From WJMB01 sp964581465 (GTDB lineage Bacteria > RBG-13-66-14), in contig CAZOOP010000050.1 in assembly GCA_964581465.1 (NCBI GenBank), positions 1 to 21,157 on the forward strand: a stretch of 21,157 nucleotides of DNA, given 5' to 3'. Shown piece by piece: positions 14,645 to 21,157 of the stretch (positions are counted from its first letter, which is position 1; each line of letters opens with the position of its first letter). Under the pieces are notes generated by a model. That model was not told the DNA's origin and searched no databases. It saw nothing but the letters and a program-made list of their open reading frames with translations. The translations under genes were made by a program, and so were the position numbers.

Positions 14645-16653
14645 CATTCACCTCCCCGGCGGCGGTTGAACTCGTCCTCGTCGATGACCTCGACGTCCAG
14701 CTCCCGGGCCTTGTCGAGCTTCTTGCCGGCGCCGGGACCGGCGACGACCAGATCGGTGTTGCCCGAGACCGCAGAGGCGGTGTCGGCGCCGGCGTCGCGG
14801 GCAACCTCTTCGTAGTCACCCCGGGGCCTGGAGAGCTTGCCGGTAAAGACGATGGTCAGCCCGGCCAGGGGTCCGGCGGAGGCGTTTTCCTCGACCTCCA
14901 GCGTCGGGTTGATCCCCGCGGCCTTCAGGCGTTCGAGGAGGGGTTGATTGCCCTCGGCGGCGAAGAAGTCGATCACGGCGGCGGCCATCGTCGGGCCGAC
15001 CCCCTCGACGGCGGTGAGTTGATCCTCGCCGGTAGTCATCAGGGCGTCCAGGGAGCCGAAGCGCCGCGCCAGCAGCCGGGCCGTCGTCGAGCCGACGTTG
15101 GGGACGCCCAGGGCGTAGATCAGGTTGGGCAGTTCGACATCGCGGGCCGCGTTGATAGCTGCGACCAGGTTCTCCGCCGACTTCTCGGCGAAGCCTTCGA
15201 GGGGTTCGAGCTGCTCCGGGGTCAGTTCGAAGAGGTCCGCGATGTCCTCGATCAGCCCGGCCTCGAGGAGTTTGTCGATCACCTTGGGTCCCAGGCCTTC
15301 GATGTCCAGTCCCGGGCGCGAAGCGAAGTGGAAGATGCGCGAGCGCACCTGGGCCGGGCAGTCGGAGTTGACGCAGCGCCAGGCGACCTCGTCGGGCAGG
15401 CGCACGGCGGGACGGCCGCAGGCCGGACAGTTCGCGGGCATCGTGAAGGGCCGCTCGTCACCATCGCGCTCATCGACCAGGGGGCGGACCACCTCGGGGA
15501 TCACGTCGCCGGCGCGCTGAATCTCCACCCGGTCGCCGATGAGCACGCCCAGCCGCTCGACCTCGTCGGCGTTGTGCAGGCTGGCCGAAGAGACGGTCAC
15601 TCCGCCCACGGTCACCGGCTCGAGCACCGCCACCGGGGTCAGCACCCCGGTGCGGCCCACCGAGACCTCGATGTCCCTGAGCCGGGTGACGGCGCGTCGG
15701 GGCGGGTATTTCCAGGCCACGGCCCAGCGCGGACTGCGGGAGACCGCGCCCAGGCGCTCACGCAGGGCCAGATCGTCAACCTTGACCACCACGCCGTCGG
15801 TCTCGTGCTCCAGCTCGGCGCGACGGGTCAGCAACTCCTCGTAGTAATCGCGCACCTCGGCGGGTTGCCGGGTGCGCCGCACGGGGTGGTTGACCGGCAG
15901 ACCCCAGCTCCGTAGGCGCGCGAAGCAGTCCGCATGGCTGGTCAGCCCGTGCTCGGCCGCCCGGGCCAGATTGTAGGCCAGAAAGCGCAGCGGCCGCCTC
16001 GCCGTCACGGAGGGATCGAGCTGGCGCAGGCTGCCCGCCGCCGCGTTGCGGGGATTCTTGAACTCCTTTTCACCCTCGGCGGCGCGCTCTTTGTTGAGGG
16101 CGATGAAGTCGGCGACGCTGATGAAGACCTCGCCGGTGATTACCGCCAGGGATGGCGGGTTTTCGCCCTCGGGGACGCGCAGCCGCAACGGGATCGCCCG
16201 GATGGTGCGCACGTTGGACAGCACACCCTCGCCGCGACGGCCGTCGCCCCGGGTCGAGGCCTGGACCAGCAGTCCGTCTTCGTAGACCAGCTCCAGGGCC
16301 AGGCCGTCGATCTTTGGTTCGCAGACCAGCTCCGGCAGCTCGCCGTCCAGCCCCTCGCGCACCCGCCGCAGCCAGTCCGCGAACTCGTTCTCCTCCAGCA
16401 CGTTGGCCAGGGAGAGCATGGGCTCGCGATGCTCGACGTTGGAGAAGACGTCGCTGGGTTCGGCGCCGACGCGCTGCGTGGGCGAGTCCGGGGTGATCAG
16501 CTCGGGGTGCTCGGACTCGATCTCCTGCAGCTCGCGCAACAGCTCGTCGTAACGGGCGTCGGTCAGCTCGGGCTCGTTGAGGACGTAGTAGGCGTGGTTG
16601 GCCCGGCGCAGTGTCTCGACGAGTTCGGCGCGCCTGCGGACGGGGTCGCTCAT
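14644..16653 (-). CDS. ligA: NAD-dependent DNA ligase LigA
   Basis: LigA seals nicks in replication and repair using NAD+. The 669 residues are full length. The N-terminal NAD-binding domain has RANHAYYVLNEPELTDARYDEL, the catalytic lysine is K114 in CEPKIDG, and the adenylation domain continues through GEGV..NVRTI and NPRNAAAGSLRQLD. The OB fold has WAVAWKYPP and GRTGVLTPVAVLEPV. A four-cysteine zinc finger (C409, C412, C427, C432), HhH repeats (about 450-585) and a BRCT domain (about 590-665, AGLTIVFTGKLSRPR) complete it. GGAGG precedes the ATG at 16653. The start overlaps the stop of the membrane protein gene (ATGA) and its end overlaps the cytochrome gene, so three genes share a transcript. 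Confidence 0.98.
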   Translation of the reverse strand: MSDPVRRRAELVETLRRANHAYYVLNEPELTDARYDELLRELQEIESEHPELITPDSPTQRVGAEPSDVFSNVEHREPMLSLANVLEENEFADWLRRVREGLDGELPELVCEPKIDGLALELVYEDGLLVQASTRGDGRRGEGVLSNVRTIRAIPLRLRVPEGENPPSLAVITGEVFISVADFIALNKERAAEGEKEFKNPRNAAAGSLRQLDPSVTARRPLRFLAYNLARAAEHGLTSHADCFARLRSWGLPVNHPVRRTRQPAEVRDYYEELLTRRAELEHETDGVVVKVDDLALRERLGAVSRSPRWAVAWKYPPRRAVTRLRDIEVSVGRTGVLTPVAVLEPVTVGGVTVSSASLHNADEVERLGVLIGDRVEIQRAGDVIPEVVRPLVDERDGDERPFTMPANCPACGRPAVRLPDEVAWRCVNSDCPAQVRSRIFHFASRPGLDIEGLGPKVIDKLLEAGLIEDIADLFELTPEQLEPLEGFAEKSAENLVAAINAARDVELPNLIYALGVPNVGSTTARLLARRFGSLDALMTTGEDQLTAVEGVGPTMAAAVIDFFAAEGNQPLLERLKAAGINPTLEVEENASAGPLAGLTIVFTGKLSRPRGDYEEVARDAGADTASAVSGNTDLVVAGPGAGKKLDKARELDVEVIDEDEFNRRRGGE

Positions 16654-17129
16654 CGCCGCCTCCGCCGTTTGGACCGGCCGCTGTGGTACACGGCGGCGGT
16701 GGTCAGGGTCTGCACGAGGATGAACACCAGCCAGGTCAGCGACCAGTGGGCCAGGCGGGGGAAGGGCTGGTCCTCCAGGAAGGCGGTCAGGCCGAGCAGG
16801 GGCAGCAGGTTGACCGCGGCCCAGAGCAGCCCGCCGTAGATCAGCCCCTTGAGCCAGACCCGGCGGGGCAGTTTGCGGGCCAGCAGGCCGTAGACGTAGG
16901 CCGCCGCCACGGCCTCGATGAGAAAGAACAGGCCGTAGATCACGGCGTCCCAGAAGCCCAGTCCTCCGGCCAGGCCGGGGTAGAGGTCGCCGATGCCCGG
17001 TCCCAGGTCGAAAACCCCGCGCACCAAAAACTGGGCCAGCAGGCTGGCCCCGCCGCCGATCAGCCCCGCCGCCAGGGCGCGGGCCGCCGTCGGTTCGCTG
17101 GCTTCGGGCTGTCGGGGTTCCTCGCCGAT
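16650..17129 (-). CDS. Small integral membrane protein, possible ATC start
   Basis: I do not recognise the family. Four hydrophobic stretches are visible (ALAAGLIGGGASLLAQFLV, FWDAVIYGLFFLIEAVAAAY, IYGGLLWAAVNLLPLLGL, LTWLVFILVQTLTTAAVY), and the protein ends in a basic SKRRRRR tail, so it is an inner-membrane protein. No ATG or GTG lies in a good upstream position. A TTG at 17027 would cut off the first hydrophobic segment and has no ribosome site. An ATC at 17129-17127 follows a strong GGGAGG, spaced by AAAC, and gives 159 residues beginning IGEEPRQPEASEPTAARALA. I prefer that start but cannot prove it. The stop overlaps the ligA start. Confidence 0.65.
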   Translation of the reverse strand: MGEEPRQPEASEPTAARALAAGLIGGGASLLAQFLVRGVFDLGPGIGDLYPGLAGGLGFWDAVIYGLFFLIEAVAAAYVYGLLARKLPRRVWLKGLIYGGLLWAAVNLLPLLGLTAFLEDQPFPRLAHWSLTWLVFILVQTLTTAAVYHSGRSKRRRRR

Positions 17130-17151
17130 GTTTCCTCCCGAATAATCGCTT

Positions 17152-17176
17152 AATGAAAACAGTCCCGGGCTCCGGG
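17152..17176 (-). terminator. Probable intrinsic terminator of the SPOR-GlmU-PepSY operon
   Basis: On the minus strand CCCGG-AGC-CCGGG is followed by ACTGTTTTCATT. The stem is short (5 bp) but GC-only, and the T-run is modest. It lies about 75 bases after the stop of the lipoprotein at 17251 and just before the membrane protein, a sensible boundary between two transcripts. Confidence 0.5.
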
Positions 17177-17250
17177 GCGGCTGAGTCTCGACGGCGGGAT
17201 GGGGGGGCAGGCTCGTGGTAAGTGATCCGATACGGTGTGGTGGTCCGCCG

Positions 17251-17859
17251 TCATTCCAGCGGCTCGCCGCTGACGGCGTCGACGACGCGGCGCAGGATCC
17301 GCCCCCGGGGGTCTTCGATAGCCTCCCCCTCGTCGAGAAGCGGGGAGTCGATGTACAGCGTCACCTCCCAGACCAGCCGCCGTCCAGCGTCGCCGGGTCG
17401 GGTCGTCAATCGGTAGCTCTCCAGCCGGACCCCGTTGGCCGCGTTGAGCTCTTCGTTCTCTTCACGCAGGGCTACCTCGGCGGCGGTGCGGCTGCCCAGC
17501 CCGGGTTCGGCGGGCCAGGTCGGCGGACCCTGGCCGGGCAGCAGCTTCTCCGGGGGGAAGGGGGCCTCGACCAGGCCGCTGGGGCTCAGGTAGACGCGAA
17601 GCAGCTCCCCGGTGTTCGGGGAGTGGAAGCTGTAGATCCAATTGCCGCAGAGGCCGTCGCCGAACTCTCCGCCGGAGTCCATCCCCAGCACCTCGTAGAG
17701 TCGGGCGCCGGGCAGCAGCTCCTCGGCACGCTCCCGAACCTCGTCCCAGCGCTCCCGGGAGTCGACCACGGAGGTGTTCTGGATCGGCGGCGGAGTTTCG
17801 CCGCAGGACGTCAGCAGCAGAACGGCCGTCAACAGGGGAAGCTCAAGACGATGGGGCAT
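17251..17859 (-). CDS. Hypothetical lipoprotein with a PepSY-like C-terminus
   Basis: The lipoprotein signal is MPHRLELPLLTAVLLLTSC (lipobox Cys19). The mature part has a helical segment ERWDEVRERAEELLPGARLY, a central strand-rich part (GNWIYSFHSPNTGELLRVYL), and a C-terminal stretch RRLVWEVTLYIDSPLLDEG...RILRRVVDAVSGEPLE. That end has the 'W-x-V ... V-D-A-x-(S/T)-G-E' form of PepSY domains, which often sit on envelope proteins that bind or inhibit proteases. The assignment rests on this short pattern only. The start overlaps the end of the GlmU-like gene by 17 bases, so it is the third gene of that operon. Confidence 0.72.
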   Translation of the reverse strand: MPHRLELPLLTAVLLLTSCGETPPPIQNTSVVDSRERWDEVRERAEELLPGARLYEVLGMDSGGEFGDGLCGNWIYSFHSPNTGELLRVYLSPSGLVEAPFPPEKLLPGQGPPTWPAEPGLGSRTAAEVALREENEELNAANGVRLESYRLTTRPGDAGRRLVWEVTLYIDSPLLDEGEAIEDPRGRILRRVVDAVSGEPLE

Positions 17860-19069
17860 GGCGGTGATAGAGGTCGGTGATCAGGGCGGCCAGGGCGTCA
17901 TCCAACTCGACGCCGCGCCGGGCCATCGCCCGACGGGCGGTCTCCAGAGCCTTCTCCAGGCGGTGAACGGTTACACCCTCGCGGCTGGCCCAACTGAAGG
18001 GCGGCAGCCAACCGGAGAGCACGGGGTGGTCGAAGACATTGCAGAAGGCGCCCAGGCAGGCTCCGGTGCCGATCAGCGTGCCGATGCCGGTCTTGGCGTG
18101 GTCGCCGATGAAGCAGCCCACCTTGAGGCTGCCCGAGTCGACCCGGCCCCGCGGCGTGTGGACGCGCACTGCGCCGTAGTTGTTCTTGAGATCGGAGTTG
18201 GTGGTCCCGGCGCCCAGGTTGACCCATTCGCCCAGGTAGGCGTGGCCGAGGAAGCCGTAGTGGTGTTTGTTGACGTGGTCGGAGAGCAGACTCTCCTCGA
18301 TCTCGCCGGCCAGGCGGCAGTTGCGGCCGACGCTGGCGCCCGGGCGGATCAGCGCCGCGTCGACGATGGTCTTTGCGCCGATGAAGCAGGGACCTTCCAG
18401 ACGGCTGGGGGCCTTGACCCGGGCTCCGGCCGCGACGACCATGGGGCCTTCGGCTGCGTCGAGGATCACCCCGGGTTCCACTACGGCGTTCTCCTCGACA
18501 AAGACCAGAGCGGGGTCGCCCAGGACGGTCGCGACGTGCTCACCTCGCTGACGACTGGCGGTGTAGTCGGCGTAGCCGGAGCGGAGCTCGTCGGCGTTGA
18601 CGGCGATCAGCTCCCAGGGGTAATTGAACAGAACGTCGGAACGGGGGCTCCGCGCCAAAGCGGGCAGCTCCGGCGCCAGTTTTTCAGTATAGCCGTCGCG
18701 AGTGAGTTCAAACCCGGTCATGTCCAGCCCCGCCGAAGGTCGGAACCAGACCAGACGCGGGCCGTGGGGGCTCTCGACGAACTCGCCTCCGGCGTCCCGC
18801 TCCGACACTATTCGCTCGGCCGCCTCCGCCGGATTCCGCAGAGCGGCGTTGACGAAAACCGTCTCGCCGTCGGTTGCTCCCGCGGGGTAGAGGCCGTCGG
18901 TCACCAGTGGCCGCAGATCCTCTCGGGGCCACCAGAGGGCATCGCCGAAGGCCGCCGCCAGACGGTCGGCCAGCTCGCCGTAGCCCAGCTTGAGCCGCCA
19001 AAGGGGACGGAAATCGACCAGCGGCGCGAAGCCGCGGTGGGCGCTGTCTTCGAAGATGACGAAGCTCAT
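17843..19069 (-). CDS. GlmU-like sugar-1-phosphate nucleotidylyltransferase/acetyltransferase (alternative bacterial GlmU type)
   Basis: The ATG at 19069 is chosen because MSFVIFEDSAHRGFAPLVDFRP is the usual start of this family; the frame extends further upstream but that part reads as nonsense. It lies 4 bases after the SPOR gene stop. Residues 1-175 match the N-terminal half of the alternative GlmU group (RPLWRLKLGYGELADRL, LFNYPWELIAVNADEL). Residues about 185-345 form left-handed beta-helix turns (ENAVVEPGVILDAAEGPMVV, EGPCFIGAKTIVDAALIRPG, HAYLGEWVNLGAGTTNSDLK, KTGIGTLIGTGACLGAF). The family is thought to make UDP-GlcNAc or a related nucleotide sugar for the envelope. At 408 residues the length is typical. 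The exact sugar cannot be read from sequence. Confidence 0.85.
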   Translation of the reverse strand: MSFVIFEDSAHRGFAPLVDFRPLWRLKLGYGELADRLAAAFGDALWWPREDLRPLVTDGLYPAGATDGETVFVNAALRNPAEAAERIVSERDAGGEFVESPHGPRLVWFRPSAGLDMTGFELTRDGYTEKLAPELPALARSPRSDVLFNYPWELIAVNADELRSGYADYTASRQRGEHVATVLGDPALVFVEENAVVEPGVILDAAEGPMVVAAGARVKAPSRLEGPCFIGAKTIVDAALIRPGASVGRNCRLAGEIEESLLSDHVNKHHYGFLGHAYLGEWVNLGAGTTNSDLKNNYGAVRVHTPRGRVDSGSLKVGCFIGDHAKTGIGTLIGTGACLGAFCNVFDHPVLSGWLPPFSWASREGVTVHRLEKALETARRAMARRGVELDDALAALITDLYHRHAPSS

Positions 19070-19073
19070 GGAC

Positions 19074-19535
19074 CTACTGTACGATGCGGGTGGCGGCGAT
19101 CCAGCAATCAGCGTAGCCGGCGCCGCGGGCCTGGTTGCGCAGGGTCTCGGCCTCGGCCCGGGTGGCGCAGTCGCCAGCGCGGACCTTCCAGTAGCCGTCC
19201 AGGTACTCGACGTAGACCGGCACACCGAGGATTGTCTGCGCCTCGGAGGCCAGCTCCCGGGCGCGGCTCTCGTTGGTCGAGGCCAGCAACTGGATGCGGA
19301 AGCCGTCGGCGTTGGCGATGGCCCCGGCCGTGTCGGTCTCGGTGTCGTCGGGGACGGTGAAGGTCACCAACTCACCCTCCTCGACCGTGTCGGCGTCGGT
19401 GATGATCTCGCCCTCGATGACCGTGTCCTCGATGATCTCGTCCCCGTCATCGTCGTCGGGTCGACAACCGGCGACGGAGATCAGTAGAACGAGGGCGAGG
19501 ACTAAGAGTATGCTGCGGGGGTAACGCGTTTGCAT
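19074..19535 (-). CDS. SPOR-domain lipoprotein
   Basis: The ATG at 19535 is preferred because GGAGG lies eight bases upstream and the protein then opens with a lipoprotein signal (ILLVLALVLLISVAGC, Cys24). A further upstream ATG at 19598 lies almost on the promoter. A strongly acidic linker (DDDDGDEIIEDTVIEGE and on to about residue 75) leads to a SPOR domain: FRIQLLASTNESRARELASE, VPVYVEYLDGYWKVRAGDCA, AETLRNQARGAGYADCWIAA. SPOR domains bind denuded peptidoglycan glycans at division sites, so a cell-wall or division role in the periplasm is likely. It is the first gene of a three-gene operon with a clear promoter at 19587-19615. Confidence 0.88.
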   Translation of the reverse strand: MQTRYPRSILLVLALVLLISVAGCRPDDDDGDEIIEDTVIEGEIITDADTVEEGELVTFTVPDDTETDTAGAIANADGFRIQLLASTNESRARELASEAQTILGVPVYVEYLDGYWKVRAGDCATRAEAETLRNQARGAGYADCWIAATRIVQ

Positions 19536-19586
19536 CGCGGCAACCTCCGGTGGGGCTCCGTGGAGCGGGGGATTCCAATGGAACTG

Positions 19587-19615
19587 ATTATAGACCAAGC
19601 AAGGTCCGGCGACAA
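19587..19615 (-). promoter_or_regulatory. Sigma70-type promoter of the SPOR-GlmU-PepSY operon
   Basis: On the minus strand TTGTCG (19615-19610), a 17-base spacer and a perfect TATAAT (19592-19587) form a good promoter. Transcription would begin near 19580, leaving a leader of about 45 bases before the ATG at 19535. Confidence 0.8.
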
Positions 19616-20434
19616 GGCGGGACGATCGATCATCTACTTCTTCATCTACATCTACGCTTTTGCGCGGAAAACATCACCAAATCGCAACCGATTAGGTAAA
19701 TGCCGAGGTGATCACTTAGTGGTAACGGATTTGAATTGTCTTGTAATACATTCAAATAAAGGTGGTTAGAAGGTAATCGGGTGTGCACGTCGATTGAGCT
19801 GGTTGTGTCGTATATATGGGTTTTCACAACCCTCGGATGCACCTTTTGACGTCTCGGTGCTCATTCATCAACTGTTCGACGTTATCAGCTCCTAAGGGGC
19901 CAGTTCTACCCTAAGCCACCTATTGATATTCCAGTAAGACCAAGGTATCACTTTGCGGTGATGGACTACAGCAGTACGGGATACCATTTAGAGCAAAGCA
20001 CTTAGCTTATAATCAGGAGTGCACATGGAACGAGATGCTTATGGCAGGTACATGGATTTCCACATGCCAGATATGCCCGTAACGACTTCACTACACGCAT
20101 GATAGCTGCTTGACGCCGTTGGCCTTGATGACGATGCCACGACTAAAAGTAGCCTAATAACAAGCACATATAATGAACACCGTGGTGATACGGTTGCAGG
20201 CTTAACTTGAATCAGCTTAACCTAGTATCAGCCGCTGTTTCGAAGGGGAATGGAGTTTCGAGTTGGAATGAGCTGATCCGAGATCGTGTGTGATGCCAAA
20301 ACAAATAATGGTGGATAATAGAGCGCGAACCGCAGCCCTGTTCGACAGAACCGCGTACCAGCCACTTTTACCTGAAAAGGCGTTTCGATTTGCAGATTAT
20401 GGATTCAGGATCGTTTGCGAGGCCATGCCAAAAA
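19616..20434. other. AT-richer gene-poor stretch
   Basis: No credible gene is seen in about 820 bases. The open frames are short and have no protein-like composition. Contents I can name are a TTTGAAT/ATTCAAA inverted repeat (19730-19736 with 19750-19756), a possible decayed copy of the 82-bp repeat at 19896-19966, and a small ACCGT/ACGGT hairpin near 20180. Base composition is clearly less GC-rich than the operon to its left, like the front half of the gene at 61-1653. Confidence 0.5.
19896..19966. repeat. Possible decayed copy of the 82-bp repeat
   Basis: Blocks of the array consensus occur in the same order: GGGGCCAG, TATTGATATTC, GACCAAGGTA and GTGATGG. The spacing differs, with insertions between the blocks. 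The match is by eye only. Confidence 0.4.
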
Positions 20435-20624
20435 CCGCCGAGACCCCGGCGGCCGTTAGCACCTTAGCCCACATCCTCGCCCGGCGTTGGCACATTTCTT
20501 GCAGCAGGGCGGGTTGCGGCCTGGTGGCGGGCTGCGAGGGATTCCGCAAGAAATGTGCCAACGCCCGCCCATCATGAACAGAACGGGGCGGTTTAGCCGG
20601 TTGCCGCCGCCGGGGTCTCGGCGG
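20435..20624. repeat. Nested inverted repeat around hairpin C
   Basis: The outer arms 20435-20453 and 20606-20624 are perfect inverted repeats of 19 bp built around CCGAGACCCCGG. They flank the inner hairpin at 20483-20565, giving a 190-bp nested structure in an otherwise gene-poor stretch. It has the shape of a small non-autonomous mobile element, but I see no clear target duplication. Confidence 0.75.
20483..20565. repeat. Large palindromic element (hairpin C)
   Basis: The arms 20483-20502 and 20546-20565 are perfectly complementary over 20 bp and enclose 43 bases beginning AGCAGGGCGGG and ending GGATTCC. The inner ends TTCTTGCAGCAG and CCGCAAGAA are the same as in the element at 13184-13279, while the outer part of the arms differs by compensating changes. 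Confidence 0.9.
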
Positions 20625-21015
20625 GCGGTCGCTTTGCCTGTTTGACGGCCCCCTGTCCGGCGTGGCATTCCTCGATTGGTTTTCGCTGGAGTCGTGAAGG
20701 GGTCAGCGATGAGATGCTTATCTACAATAGAGCTCGACCGGCTCAGCGGTTGTGAGACATTGTGTCGTTGTTGAAGCCTCGCGCAATGCGCCGTAATAGA
20801 TGCACTGGATTGCTTCGTAACAGTAATTTCTGGCGTCCAGCTAAAAACTGGGGATCGTATACCGTGTTCGGACCGATTCATGTATGTAACGCGCTGTTAA
20901 CATACGGGTTGGGCTGTGCTGCTCTGTCACTATAAAGGGGGCCATAAAGTGGCGGAAAACAAGCAACCGACCGGCACATTTGTTGCCCATAATGTAACCA
21001 TAGGGCGCACTATAG
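20625..21015. other. Gene-poor stretch before the right-edge transposase
   Basis: No gene is convincing here. A 28-codon frame from GTG 20950 with AGGGGG upstream exists but is too short to support. A GTATGT/ACATAC inverted repeat lies at about 20882-20905. The left end of the element carrying the transposase should lie in this stretch, but I could not identify its terminal repeat. Confidence 0.4.
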
Positions 21016-21157
21016 TTGGCCGATTACAGATGTAAATACAAGAGATACGGCAGAAAATATACCCACCGGCCAAGATATACGAAGCTGTCTAAAGCGAAGC
21101 GAAAAGAGATAGCTCGCTTATTCTGGCTGAGCGTTCCGGCGGCAGCCGCGGCGAAAG
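21016..21157 (+). CDS. Partial transposase, probably IS1595-type (N-terminus, cut by window end)
   Basis: The frame opens with TTG at 21016, directly after an in-frame TAG, and stays open for 47 codons to the window edge. The peptide runs LADYRCKYKRYGRKYTH and then RPRYTKLSKAKRKEIARLFW and LSVPAAAAAK. The pattern 'LS-x-(K/R)-x(4)-ARLFWLSVPAAAAAK' resembles the N-terminal helix-turn-helix of IS1595-type transposases, where a G-V-N-R-x-T segment would follow. Only a fragment is visible, so the family call is tentative. AGGG about 10 bases upstream may be the ribosome site. Confidence 0.45.
   Translation, partial: MADYRCKYKRYGRKYTHRPRYTKLSKAKRKEIARLFWLSVPAAAAAK

Noticed and set aside
14223..14819. 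198-codon minus-strand frame over the start of the cytochrome gene and the end of ligA
   Set aside because: Its protein is rich in R, P and G, typical of a shadow frame, and the ligA and cytochrome frames account for the same bases.
20290..20577. 95-codon plus-strand frame
   Set aside because: It is largely made of hairpin C and its flanking arm, with no recognisable protein pattern.
20456..20881. 141-codon minus-strand frame
   Set aside because: It covers the nested palindromes and has no family-like segment.
20950..21036. 28-codon frame from GTG with AGGGGG upstream
   Set aside because: Too short and without similarity that I recognise; it overlaps the better-supported transposase frame.

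Overview
The window looks like chromosomal DNA from a GC-rich, Gram-negative-type bacterium. Two secreted proteins (61-1653 and 11094-13112) end in the 'PNP...YDLAGRRV...G.H...W...GVYLL' tail typical of FCB-group type IX or FlgD-like C-terminal sorting domains. There are three lipobox lipoproteins, a SPOR protein, an alternative GlmU-like enzyme and a periplasmic multiheme cytochrome. Together these fit an FCB-type candidate phylum (Coatesbacteria-like would be my guess), but nothing here proves the taxon.

Layout. (1) 61-1653: a plus-strand secreted repeat protein whose AT-rich front half joins abruptly to a GC-rich FN3/sorting tail. (2) 1945-8371: a minus-strand type I restriction-modification operon transcribed as hsdR, hsdS, rhuM, hsdM'. 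The hsdM' gene has lost its methyltransferase core and is fused in frame to a FecR-like fragment, so the system is probably inactive as encoded here. (3) 8372-9913: a non-coding stretch with tRNA-Glu(CTC) and tRNA-Gln(CTG), both on the minus strand with recognisable promoters, a strong terminator after tRNA-Glu, and an exact 82-bp tandem array after tRNA-Gln. (4) 9914-13112: a small protein, a lipoprotein and a subtilisin-like protease. (5) 13334-17129: a membrane protein, NAD-dependent DNA ligase (ligA) and a metallophosphatase-like tetraheme cytochrome c, with overlapping gene ends. The last gene has an in-frame UGA where CGC is expected in a CGCxxxxLGGLA-type motif, followed at the proper distance by a SECIS-like hairpin, so it is a strong candidate for a selenoprotein. 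(6) 17251-19535: a promoter-led operon of SPOR lipoprotein, GlmU-like enzyme and PepSY-like lipoprotein. (7) 19600-21015: a gene-poor, AT-richer stretch ending in the start of a probable IS1595-type transposase at the right edge.

Several non-coding structures stand out. Two large intergenic hairpins (13184-13279 and 20483-20565) share their inner boundaries but differ by five compensatory base-pair changes in their 20-bp arms. A third, looser relative lies at 1801-1869. The strongest leads are the candidate selenocysteine cytochrome, the covarying hairpin family, the hsdM'-FecR fusion, the compositional chimera at 61-1653 and the tRNA-Gln-linked repeat array.
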